Translations under genes and position numbers: made by a program
From: Lotus japonicus
Lineage: Eukaryota > Streptophyta > Magnoliopsida > Fabales > Fabaceae
NCBI RefSeq assembly: GCF_012489685.1
Contig: NC_080043.1
Location: 7,318,501-7,382,500 of the forward strand
Reading direction: 5' to 3'
Length of the DNA stretch: 64,000 nt
Notes under the pieces: model-generated
Database searches by the model: none
Told to the model about the DNA's origin: nothing
What the model saw: the letters and a program-made list of their open reading frames with translations, nothing else
Shown here: piece by piece, positions 1 through 10,497 of the stretch
Layout of the letters: each line of letters opens with the position of its first letter
How positions within the stretch are numbered: position 1 is the stretch's first letter

Positions 1-1836
1 ATTGCTAATTTGCTCTTAAAGCACTGTAGAAACGATATTCAAAAATATTCAGAGGAATATAAGAATTTATCTTATTCCCTTCCTTGACAAGTGTTTCGAC
101 ACGAAACCCTTGACTGTACGAACGACCGATTTCAATTCTCGGAAGTTTGCCGAAACTGAATCCCTGATAGCTCAAGAACCTTTAAGTAAACAGTCGATGA
201 AGACTTTTTCTATTCGAAGCTTCAAATGAAGATTCCACACGCATGCACCCATTTCTTTCGATGTTTCCAATCTTTCTTCAGAAGGAAGTTTTTTCATCCG
301 ACATCAACTGCAAAAAGTAACTTTTCGGGTTAAATCGATTAACACCGTTAGCGAGTCGTTTGCTTAAATTCCAAGAAACCTATTTAGAGTTCTGAAATTC
401 TGTCGCCGGATTCTATCTTATAATTCACAGAGGAATGTGCAGGAAAAATCGGAATCGCGAAATATTCATTTTCCCGCGTTTTCCATTTCCTATAAATAGC
501 TTGAAAAAAATCAAAAAAAAAACATCACCACCAACACACACCACCCGCGGCCAAGGAGGAGAGAAAGGGAGGAGAGATTTTCGCCGATTCTTGTCTGATC
601 GTCGCACAGTTCGTTGCTACGCGTAGGCCTTGAGGTACTGATGCTTTTCCTTACCTCTGATCGTAAATTATGTCGCTTTTCTCTATGTCTTTCTGTGCTC
701 AAAGTTTCGAGCTTTTCGTAAAACTGTCCAAATAATTTGATTTCTCTGGCATGTTTAGCGGATTACATTTCGGCTTATCTCGTCGAATCGCCGCAGAACT
801 TCAATTCTGCTCAAAATACCCATTTTATGCTGAGGTTCTGCTTTTTGAATAAAAAACTCTCGACTGAGCTTAGCGTCAGTAGGATTAGTTGTCATAAACG
901 TCGTGGGTATCGACCTCATCCAATTTATTTTTCAAAATTCCGACTTTGAGTTTCCGAGCTAAAAATCTTGACCAAAATACCCCTGTTCTAGTTTTCGATC
1001 CGATAATTTTTCTGAGAGTTTCTCTGGCCTAGATATCGCCTAAGAATACCTAGGAATTGATTTAGATCGAAGAAAAAGTTCGGAAACCCTATTTTCTAAA
1101 GTGGCCGAAACCTGTTTGTTAGGGTACCGTGTCCAAAAATAATTTTTGGGTATGTATGGCCTGAGCAATAGCGTAGCTCTTTCGATTGTCGAAATTTTGG
1201 CTTTGGTTTCGTGTCATTCCGAGTTCTGTAGCTCAAGTTATACGCGTTTTAGCAAATGAAGTTCTGTTGTCAATTCGTGCCTAAATAGGAACTCTGAAGC
1301 TTTAAAAGCTTTCTTTCCGGTTTCGATTAGTGTTATTAGATTGATTACTTCTAGTAGGTCTTGTGTTGATGATTGTGTTTCCTTGTTCTAGGTTCGCAAC
1401 TTCCATGCACAACTTCTACTCACGAAGGTAAGGGTAACTCAGTTTTAGCGCGTCCTTGAGTCTTGCCTGCTTTTATCGCACTGCCTGCGTTTGAGATGAA
1501 GATGTTTATATTGATTGGCATTGGATTATGATTATTGTGCTGAACTGGGAAAATGTTTTCTGGAGGCTTCGGCCGAGTGAACTTATTGAGACGTGTGTCT
1601 CCGTTTTCTGAGAGGCTTCGGCCGTTTACTAGTTTCCGTCAATATTGCTTTCTAGTGGATAGGACATGATTATATTTTATAGCACTGAATTATTGTTTCA
1701 TCGCTCAATAGAGATTGATGTGTTTGTGCGAATGTTGTGATTATGAATAACATGTGATTATGCTGATTTGATTATTGAATTTGAGATTGTTGTTTGAGTG
1801 ACTACTGAGTTGGATGAGATGTTGTGACTTGCTTGA

Positions 1837-2120
1837 AGTGGCAGTGGAGTGGATATTTTCACATGACTATCCCGTCTTTCGAGGCATTATCAAGTGGTAG
1901 TGGAGTGAATATTTTCACAGGACTGTCCCGTCTTGCGAGACGTTATCAAGTGGCAGTGGAGTGGATGTTTTCACATGACTGTCCCGTCTTGCGAGACGTT
2001 ATCAAGTGGTAGTGGAGTGGATATTTTCACATGACTATCCCGTCCTTCGAGGCGTTACTTAGTGACAGTGGAGTGGATATTTTCACAGGATTGTCCCGTC
2101 TTGCGATACGTTATTGTTTG
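1837..2120. repeat. Minisatellite of about 57 bp, five copies
   Basis: Five imperfect copies, each containing GTGGAGTGGATATTTTCACA and a TCCCGTCTT(G/T)CGAG block, recur every 55-57 bases. They lie inside the long LTR and account for the small ORF read through them. Confidence 0.85.
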
Positions 2121-2345
2121 ATTGATATTGTTGAGGATTGTCGATATCTGATTTGATGATATATTGTTGAGGATCATTGATAGCTGATTTGTTGTTATAT
2201 TGTTGAGGATTGATAACATCTGATTTGATGTTATATTGTTGAGGATTATTGATATCTGATTTGTCATTATATTGTTGAGGATTGTTGATATCTGATTTGA
2301 TGTTATGTTGTTGAAGTTATTGTTATCTGAATTAACCTATGCTGT
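2121..2345. repeat. Minisatellite of about 37 bp around TTGTTGAGGATT
   Basis: About six degenerate copies of a T/G-rich unit (ATATTGTTGAGGATTGATATCTGATTTG-like) directly follow the 57-bp minisatellite. They are in the same LTR. The minus-strand ORF reading ILNNITSNQ repeatedly is an artefact of this repeat. Confidence 0.8.
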
Positions 2346-3041
2346 TAAGTTATTAATTCCTGAGTTAGTTTATGTTGTTAAGTTTTGTTGATATCTGTTT
2401 TAAAACCATATCGTTGATTTTGCTGATATGCTGATATTTTTAATTCTGTTAAATATATGATTCGATTTCATGATCGATAGGGTGAGTTGTCATCTATCCT
2501 GAATTAAATTCGTAGCTTACTTACCATGGCATGTATTAGATTTGAATAACATGCTTTTCTCTTTTATATGTGGTAATTGCATGGAGTTAACCCTTTCTAT
2601 TTGTTATTTGTTGTTTGGACGCTTAACGCTATTAGGCGATGAAGAGCCTTCCGCTGAAGTTTAGCTGTTCGAGTTGGAGACCGTGACTGTGGGCGGTCGA
2701 GTAAAGGTGGATGAAGCAGTTTGCTTCTCCCTTTTGTGGACTATGTCTGAGTTTCTTCCTCCATCTGAAAACTCTGTTGTTTAAACCTTATCTTCGCCAC
2801 TTGTCTAAGTGAGCGTACTTATCTTGGAACCCTGTTTATGGTGTTGTGAACTACTCTATGTTATGTACATTATTATGTCGGGAAACAGGTTATTTAAATA
2901 AAGTTATGTAATGTTTCCAACCCTATGGTATTTAGTCATTTTCAAAAAATATACCCTTGGTTTTTAGGGATTGCAGAATAGTCCTTAGACTTTGTTAGGT
3001 TACTTAATGTGATTCCTCAATTGAGAAATTGGGGCGTTACA

Positions 3042-3359
3042 TCACCATCACCACCAAGGTCCGTCGAAGAATGATTGGAACCGACGCATTCCGGAAACCC
3101 CTATCGTTGATGCACAAAATCCACCACAAAGCTGATATCGAGAAACCCATATTCTTTCATATTAGGGTTTGAAATGGAGAATAGAAGGGGTCAAAATGCT
3201 CTATGTATTAAACATTTTAAGATAAACCCATATGCTTTATTTAATTTATAAGGTTGATGTTAAACATTTTAATCTCATCCACATGGTAAGATAAATTTGA
3301 GCATTATGTATCACATTTTAATCATTATAATAAATTTAAATTTTATAAAATATATATGT
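3042..3359. other. Intergenic spacer, nothing recognised
   Basis: AT-rich sequence with no convincing ORF, RNA gene or repeat edge. Confidence 0.5.
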
Positions 3360-3535
3360 GGGACGGGCCGAGTGACCCGAGTGTCAACCCGAACCCGACC
3401 CTACACGAAGTCGGGTAACTCAAAGATCAACCCGAACCCGGTCTCTTTTAATGATCGGGTCGGGTTCAACCCGACCCTAAAGGCTTGGGCCGGAACGGGT
3501 TGGCGGGTAGGGTCAGGTCTTGTACACCCCTATTA
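3360..3535. mobile_element. GC-rich fragment of a DNA transposon, possibly hAT
   Basis: Dense CGGGT/ACCCG words (CGGGTCGGGTT and its reverse) end in CTTGTACACCCCTA. Read on the other strand this is TAGGGGTGTACAAG, similar to hAT terminal repeats. I could not place the opposite end, so class and borders are tentative. The ORF through it is low-complexity. Confidence 0.35.
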
Positions 3536-4729
3536 GACTCCAGCCAAACACATGTGTGAGACTTTTTGTTGTGGATAAAACTCCATAATTATACTCAAGG
3601 TTAAATATGTTTCTGGTTTATAATTGTAAAATAGCGTATTATATATATGTAATGGTCTAAAAAAATTTGTTGCAATATTTTATGGAAATACTTAGGTTTT
3701 AATCTATCCCTCCTAGGGTTTTCTCCAAAAGGACCTGAACTGAACCGGACCCGAGCAAACTGAAAGTTTTTTTATGAAACAAGCCAGTTTGGTTCGACGA
3801 CGGTTCATTCGGTTCGTTTTTATGGGTTCACGTGGATTAAACCGGTTGGTTTCGGTTTGGGCTCAAGCTAGACCGAACTGATCAAAGTAGCAATGTTTTT
3901 TTTTTTTAAATAAAAGCCCATCCTGAGCCCAATAACTTACATAGGGAGACTTTAAAAAAAATACCTCTCGCATCTCATATTTAACCTAGTCTTCAGAGAC
4001 AATTTTATGCAGAAAACCCTAGCCACCTTCTCATATCTCACTCCACGTCGTCGTCGCACACTTCCTTCTCCTTCTCCCACCACTCAACAACCCTAGCCTT
4101 TTTCTTTGAACTCCATCGTCCACCGCACCACCGCCTCATTTTCTGCTGTCGAGCGCCATCACCACGACAATGGAGATCCAACGACGCACAACCTTTTCCT
4201 TCACTGAGGTCCAGCGTCGCATCACGACATGAAGCACCGTTCCAGCACCGGATTTGCACCACTGTAATGATGCCATCAACCTTTGTTGCACCACCGCCTC
4301 AGATTTCTCTATTGAAGATGAAGATTCTCGAGATCTATTTCACTTGCATAGGGTTCTTCCTTTTTTTTTTTTGTAAAACTATCCGCTCATTGCTGAATGA
4401 TTAAGATTTAAGATCAGATCTATAATTTTTTTTGTTCCAATCTTCATATTCTCTTTTGGATTTTTTCTGGATCTTTACCCGCACAAACCCACCCGCCGAG
4501 ACCGTAAACCGCTGAAACCGAAACCGATATACCTGTGGCAACTGGGCAGTCGACGGCGGACCTGGTAGTTGGGTGATTTTCACCCGAGGAAACCGAAGTT
4601 ATGGGCACGAACCCGCCCGGTGGACATGCCTAATCTCTCCAGTTTTTGATAGCACGTACGCACTCATACCCATGTAGACATAATTTCGTATGGAAAGAGG
4701 GTAAATTTAACACCCTAGCACGAGAGAAA
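3536..4729. other. Intergenic, degenerate repeat-derived sequence
   Basis: Contains degenerate GGTTCGG/CCGAACC-rich blocks (3730-3880) and a poly-T-rich stretch. A block ending GGTGGACATGCCTAA near 4620-4633 resembles the edge of a non-autonomous DNA element. The ORF at 4038-4262 (minus) has no recognisable domain. No gene is supported. Confidence 0.4.
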
Positions 4730-4732
4730 AAA

Positions 4733-5595
4733 CGCATGTTCGGTACATTATATTGTATAAAGTATAATAGTATTAAGTCTGATAAGATAAGACCTGATAA
4801 AAATATGATATTATCCAACGTTTGCTCATCCACTGCATAACTTATTATATCATTAAATTATACAATCATATGTTTAATGAAGTATTGAATAATGATAAAT
4901 AATATAAAAATCAAATATTTCACCAAAAAATCACTTTAACTAAAAATGCATTAATTGTTAGTTTTTGGTGGTGGTAGTGGTGGTAGCGGTAGTGATGGCG
5001 GCAATGACAGTGGTTACGACAATGGCAGTGGTGATGAAAGTATTGTAGGCAGGTGGTGACGGTAGTGGAGGATGGTGGGTTTAGCAATGGTGGTGGTGAA
5101 AGGTGGAGGTGACAGTGAAGATGATGGCAGTGGTTGTGGCAGTGGCATGGATGGTGGCAGTGGCAACGGTGGAGGGTGGCAGTGATGGTGGTGGTGACAG
5201 ACATGGTTGTGATGGTGGCGGCGGCAACGGTGGTGGTAAAGATGCAAATGCATTAGTGATATGGGCGGCGATGACAGCGATGACGTGCAGATGTTACAGT
5301 GGTGGTGGCGGTGGAGGGTGGACGTCGTGATGATGGTAGTGGCAATGACGACAAAGATGAAAGTGGTGGTGGTCGTGGAGGAGGGGTAGTGGTGGCGGTG
5401 GCAGCATCGACAGTAGTGATGGTTATGACAATTGTAGTGGAGTGTGTGGATTATATATTTTCAAGTAATTTATACGTTACACTTTTATCGGGTCTTATTC
5501 ATTATCTATAGAGTGAATTAAATAATCTTATCATTTTAATGTATAAGATTGAATTTTTAATGTACAATACAATGTTAAGCACCAAACAACGAAAG
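4733..5595. mobile_element. Possible TIR-bounded element carrying a GGT-rich satellite core
   Basis: The left part (ATGTTCGGTACATTATATTGTATAA, 4736-4760, interrupted words) has a diverged inverted counterpart at about 5540-5595, where the reverse strand reads GTTTGGTGCTTAACATTGTA. Between the arms lies a long GGT/GGC-rich block. No clean target duplication was found, so this is a suggestion based on inverted similarity. Confidence 0.3.
4960..5440. repeat. GGT/GGC/GAT trinucleotide-rich low-complexity block
   Basis: About 480 bases of imperfect GGTGGTAGTGG-like trinucleotides. All six-frame ORFs here (Gly-rich on plus, His- or Pro-rich on minus) are by-products of the repeat. Confidence 0.85.
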
Positions 5596-5800
5596 GGTTG
5601 TCTAAATGATCCATGAGAAAGTTTGGGTTAAATATCGTCCAATCACATTGAAGATAAGTGAGTTAGATTTTCTATATTTTATTTTTCATTTATTTATAAA
5701 AAAATCTTATTAGTCCAGTGAGTTATGAGTTAGTAACTCACATAAGTCATTTAGACAACCTCAACAACAAAATGTATTGTATAAATTTATACTATCATAA

Positions 5801-6174
5801 TTTTTTTTGATAAGCCAAATTTGCATTGATCAAGAAGTACAAGGGGTACTTCAACCCAATACAACAAAAACAGGAAAAAACAACAACAGCAAAATCCAAA
5901 CTACACTAAACATAACCAGCAAACGAAAAAACCAACTCCCTGTGAACAACACGTCCTAATCCCCAACAAATTCCTACACCCACATGCTGACCAAAGCACA
6001 ACCCGTGACCCTGTAACAGCAAAAAATTACACGGATTGCACACAAAGAAGTGGGTTGGAACTTGGAAACCCATTCAAAAAAAAATAAGAAAAACCCTTCA
6101 TATTAGATTTATTCCACATCCAAGAACGCCACCTCACCAGTTCCATTGCAGCAGATAAACCAGCAACCTCACCC
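5801..6174 (-). mobile_element. 3' end of a LINE (non-LTR retrotransposon), left of an hAT insertion
   Basis: On the minus strand the sequence ends TTTGGCTTATCAAAAAAAA, a typical plant LINE tail with poly(A). Upstream of it a frame reads as the end of a zf-RVT domain (LSAAMELVRWRSWMWNKSN). The rest of the same LINE resumes at 7847, after the intervening transposon. No intact ORF remains. Confidence 0.65.
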
Positions 6175-6182
6175 CTGAACAT

Positions 6183-7838
6183 AGGGGCGGAGCTTTTACA
6201 TGACAGGGCTCCCCCAAATGTTTCTAAAAAATTCTTGTTATATGGTAGACGGATTGATTTGTGTGAAGTGAAATGAATTTTGTATGGTTGTTACTTGTTA
6301 TGGTCCAATACTTTTGCACTTATCCTCAACAGTGCTGGGAAATATTGACAAGTGTCAAGTAATCTCATAAATTAGCATGAGTGAAAGGAATTCAGGTTTC
6401 CACAAGTGTGTGTTTATGTCGTGGATTTGGTTCACATCTATTGCTATTGGTTCCAATTAATATAATATCTACATGGAAATGGTGAGGCAGGTGTCTAGTG
6501 CACACCATTTTTTTTATTCGGGGATTAAATTTTTTTTGGCGATACATCTGGCTGTGGGTGTTCTTTAATTTAAAACGAGCTTTCTATTTTGATGTTGATG
6601 TATTGCTATATTTGTTCTAATCTCTTCACAAAGAATGATATCAAAAGAAGTTATTTTTTTGTTTCATTTCTTGATTGATGTTGTAATCCAAAGGGTAGTT
6701 TGAACATTTAAAGTTCTTTTGGGTTTTTTTTAACTGTAACTATCAAGAAACAAGGAAAACTTTGTGGTGTAATGAGCTCAGTGTATGTCTTGCTGGTTTT
6801 AGTACTTAGGTGAGGTGGTTATGCCAGAGGGACAACAATCAATTCACCGGGTCAATCTCGGTTGAAGACGATCAGGTTAGAACTACGACATGGCGCTTGG
6901 TCTTAATGGTAACTGACCTGGAGAATTCTCAATATCATCTAAATGAAAACGAACTAGGGTTCAAACTAAAAGTATTCCATTCCATTAACGTATCCCAACC
7001 AATGGCTAAATCTTCTTCTTCAAAGTAAAGGTAGTCGAAGACTCCTGGGTCTTTGAAAGGAGGTCGGGTCAAATCCATCTTTACTTCTAGGGCTTGAAGC
7101 CTTCTCTTCTCGCTCATTCCCGACTAATGGCATCCTTCTCATCTCTTCTTCCAAGCTTCTTCTCGGCGTAACGAAAGAACCTAGCCTTTTCTTATTTTTA
7201 GTTTTTGTTTGCTGGCAAAAAGTAAAGGTCCTCTCATCGAGAAAGCTATTACACATCCTGGTCACTCAGACATGTTAACCCGAAGGCGGCCAATTGGACT
7301 TGAATACATCTTAGTAGCTATCGATTCTTTATTTCATTTTCTTCTTCCAAGCCAAGCATGCACTGAGTTACTTACGGAATGAGGGAGTCTGAAGAGACTT
7401 CCAGTTCGCTGGACTTAGTTTTAGAAGAATATATTAGAAGCCCCTTGAAGTTTCCTTTATTTATCCTTTATTTGTGGCCGGGTCATGAAAGATTTCATTT
7501 CGCCTTTCTTAATTCACCTACGGAATAGACACGGAATTCATCTTTCTTTTGATATCAATTGAACAGAGGCTTAGTTGTGTGTGATTCATATCCAACTTCA
7601 TCTATCACATGAAATGTGCTTTCCCTTGTCGACTTGCCAGTGAGTGGTGAGTTTGTCCTAGACGACGTTTTTCTTTCTGTGCTGCAGTAAGCAGATCGAG
7701 AGGTCGTTCCCCGCCCCTTGTCCCCGCCTGTAGGATCCCTATTCAATATCACTGCAGTTCCTTTTCGGGCGGCTATAGAACATACGACTGATAGTTTATA
7801 AGCATGGCTCCCCCACATTTTTTGGTCAAGCTCCGCTA
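6183..7838. mobile_element. Non-autonomous hAT-like DNA transposon inserted in a LINE
   Basis: The 8-bp sequence CTGAACAT flanks the element on both sides (6175-6182 and 7839-7846), the target-duplication length expected for hAT. The ends are inverted: left AGGGGCGGAGCTTTTACATG, right (reverse strand) TAGCGGAGCTTGACC. Both are followed by GGGCTCCCCC or GGGGGAGCC. The 1,656-bp body has no transposase. Part of it (about 6935-7800) differs in character from nuclear repeats and resembles plant mitochondrial intergenic sequence. The ORF crossing the right edge is a chance fusion of LINE and transposon frames. Confidence 0.7.
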
Positions 7839-7846
7839 CTGAACAT

Positions 7847-8460
7847 GACACCATTCCTGATAATCCAAATGGTCCAAATAGCTGCCAACCAAATCGACAG
7901 CATCCCCCCACGCTGGGACTCATTCCAACCAAAATTAAATTGCAAGAAATGTGGCTTTATTGTCCCTGGCAGTGCAGTTAAACACCCAATCCAACTATAG
8001 CATTCCTTCCAAATATCCATTGCAAAATGACAAGAAAGCAACAGATGTGAGCAAGACTCCTCCACCTCCTGACAAAGCCTACAGACAGCAGCTTGATTCA
8101 GTACGACACCTCTCCTCAACAAGTTAGCAAGACAAGGAATGCGACCTCTCTAGCACCGCCAGGCAAACGCTTTCACTGTCGGAGGCGCAAAAGAATGACA
8201 AGCCCCCAATGCCACACATTTTGAACCCAAGCCCCACACTGAGAGATGCAAGCACGTTTCAATGTGGACAAATTATATAATCGTAATAAGCTTCACGAAG
8301 TGCTCCCTGCCCGGACCAATCCTCTAACCATAATTTTGTCTGATTCCCACATTTAACAGATTTATGCACACCCTCTCCAAACCAATCTACATCCTCAAAA
8401 CAACAAGCCTCCTGCACATCTTCAGATTCTATCATAACTAATACAATGTACTAAACGAGG
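7847..8460 (-). pseudogene. LINE reverse-transcriptase zinc-binding domain (zf-RVT) fragment
   Basis: The minus strand encodes a piece with CRLCQEVEESCSHLLLSCHF and later WLAAIWTIWIIRNGV. This is the C-x2-C...H...C pattern and WxxWxxRN motif of the zf-RVT domain at the end of plant LINE ORF2. The frame is open at 7826-8122 and broken further upstream. It is the other half of the LINE at 5801-6174; the hAT-like element cut it within the coding sequence. It is a dead, 5'-truncated copy. Confidence 0.7.
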
Positions 8461-8529
8461 TTTAAATTACTATCGGACTTTATTTTATTCGCATGTAGAC
8501 CCCTTATTAAATAATTTATCAGTAAACTA

Positions 8530-8859
8530 CTCCCTCCGTTCCAGAAAGTTTGTTGTTTTGCACCATTTTTTAATATCCCAAAATGTTTGTTGTTTTAGAA
8601 AACCAATGCATTTTTTTGCTAATTTTTTCCACCTCTACCCTCATTTAGTACATTTTCTCTCACTTATCACCTTTCATATTAACCAACCACAACTCTTCTC
8701 TATTAATTACATTTTTTTCTATCTAAGTATAATTTAATAGTTGCACATCACACTAGTAAAATTAAATAAGGGCAATCTAGTCAAATTATGCTATCAATAA
8801 TTGTTTTCTTACTTTTTGTGCCACAACCTTAAACTATAAACTTTCTGGAACGGAGGGAG
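8530..8859. mobile_element. Stowaway (Tc1/mariner) MITE, complete
   Basis: 330 bp bounded by CTCCCTCCGTTCC and its exact inverse GGAACGGAGGGAG, each followed or preceded by the TA target duplication (8528-8529 and 8860-8861). The terminal inverted repeat extends further inward (AGAAAGTTT and AAACTTTCT). No coding capacity. Terminal sequence and TA duplication are diagnostic of Stowaway elements. Confidence 0.92.
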
Positions 8860-8880
8860 TAGTTAATTTCGCTGGTTAGT

Positions 8881-10344
8881 ATGAAACCATGAAATTTGTG
8901 TGGTAGTTTCTCACATTAATTTTAGAATATATTTAACGACCAACCGTTTACGGCTTCATGGGAGTACAAGGCAATTAGTCAATGTTGCCGGTTGTATACA
9001 GATTCCATGAACTTGCGCGCCGAAAACAAAAACAAAATGCTAGAGTAGTAGAATCATAAAATAATGAAACCATGAAATTTGTGTGGTAGTTTCTCACATT
9101 AATTTTAGAATATATTTAACGACCAACCGTTTACGGCTTCATGGGAGTACAAGGCAATTAGTCAATGTTGCCGGCTGTATACAGATTCCATGAACTTGCG
9201 CGCCGAAAACAAAAACAAAATGCTAGAGTCGTAGAATCATAAAATAATGAAACCATGAAATTTGTGTGGTAGTTTCTCACATTAATTTTAGAATATATTT
9301 AACGACCAACCGTTTACGGCTTCATGGGAGTACAAGGCAATTAGTCAATGTTGCCGGCTGTATACAGATTCCATGAACTTGCGCGCCGAAAACAAAAACA
9401 AAATGCTAGAGTAGTAGAATCATAAAATAATGAAACCATGAAATTTGTGTGGTAGTTTCTCACATTAATTTTAGAATATATTTAACGACCAACCGTTTAC
9501 GGCTTCATGGGAGTACAAGGCAATTAGTCAATGTTGCCGGTTGTATACAGATTCCATGAACTTGCGCGCCGAAAACAAAAACAAAATGCTAGAGTAGTAG
9601 AATCATAAAATAATGAAACCATGAAATTTGTGTGGTAGTTTCTCACATTAATTTTAGAATATATTTAACGACCAATCGTTTACGGCTTCATGGGAGTACA
9701 AGGCAATTAGTCAATGTTGCCGGTTGTATACAGATTCCATGAACTTGCACGCCGAAAACAAAAACAAAATGCTAGAGTAGTAGAATCATAAAATAATGAA
9801 ACCATGAAATTTGTGTGGTAGTTTCTCACATTAATTTTAGAATATATTTAACGACCAACCGTTTACGGCTTCATGGGAGTACAAGGCAATTAGTCAATGT
9901 TGCCGGCTGTATACAGATTCCATGAACTTGCGCGCCGAAAACAAAAACAAAATGCTAGAGTAGTAGAATCATAAAATAATGAAACCATGAAATTTGTGTG
10001 GTAGTTTCTCACATTAATTTTAGAATATATTTAACGACCAACTGTTTACGGCTTCATGGGAGTACAAGGCAATGAGTCAATGTTGCCGGCTGTATACAGA
10101 TTCCATGAACTTGCGCGCCGAAAACAAAAACAAAATGCTAGAGTAGTAGAATCATAAAATAATGAAACCATGAAATTTGTGTGGTAGTTTCTCACATTAA
10201 TTTTAGAATATATTTAACGACCAACCGTTTACGACTTCATGGGAGTACAAGGCAATTAGTCAATGTTGTCGGCTGTATACAGATTCCATGAACTTGCGCG
10301 CGAAAAACAAAAACAAAATGCTAGAGTAGTAGAATCATAAAATA
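8881..10344. repeat. Tandem array: eight copies of a 183-bp unit
   Basis: The phrase ATGAAACCATGAAATTTG starts at 8881, 9064, 9247, 9430, 9613, 9796, 9979 and 10162, an exact 183-base step each time. The last copy ends at about 10344. Copies differ by only a few substitutions (for example CCGGTTG or CCGGCTG, CGCGCCG or CACGCCG), so the array is recently amplified or homogenised. It lies 20 bp from the MITE and ends about 45 bp before the TATA region of the next gene. It is not a CRISPR array, because there are no alternating spacers. Confidence 0.97.
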
Positions 10345-10497
10345 ATGATTCGATTCACATTTTTTTATTCTCTCTCTGGCTTTGTGTGTATATATATAAG
10401 CTTGCTCAGTGTTGGGCTTAATTATATCTATTCATATCGATCGACAATTGCTTGGTTTTAATTACGAAATACATATACCTTTGAAAGAAAGATCATC
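10345..10497 (+). promoter_or_regulatory. Core promoter and 5' UTR of the ART-hemopexin gene
   Basis: A CT-rich stretch (TTCTCTCTCTGGC) is followed by a TATA box (TATATATAAG, near 10390). Transcription would start near 10420, giving an 80-base leader before the ATG at 10498. Position and sequence fit a plant RNA polymerase II promoter; no element beyond TATA is claimed. Confidence 0.55.

Larger units (their letters stand above)
1..3041 (+). mobile_element. Long LTR (3' LTR or solo LTR), probably Ty3/gypsy type, 5' end outside window
   Basis: This stretch has no host gene. A TATA box (TATAAATA) lies near 490, followed by a GC-richer leader. A possible splice pair (AGGTACTG near 630 and a TTGTTCTAG near 1390) lies downstream. 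The right edge ends GGGGCGTTACA at 3041, which fits the CA end of an LTR. The next bases do not match a tRNA primer-binding site, so this is a 3' LTR of an element entering from the left, or a solo LTR. The left boundary is not visible. Orientation is inferred from the TATA box and the CA end. The short ORFs inside look like chance ORFs. Confidence 0.5.

Noticed and set aside
1..949. Small ORFs around the TATA region at the window start
   Set aside because: Lie in LTR promoter/leader sequence with no family features.
4920..5511. ORFs encoding His-, Pro- or Gly-rich proteins on both strands
   Set aside because: They arise from the GGT/GGC trinucleotide block read in different frames; no start context, splice pattern or domain.
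8881..10344. CRISPR-like regular repeat
   Set aside because: Units are contiguous 183-bp tandem copies with no unique spacers, in a plant nuclear context.
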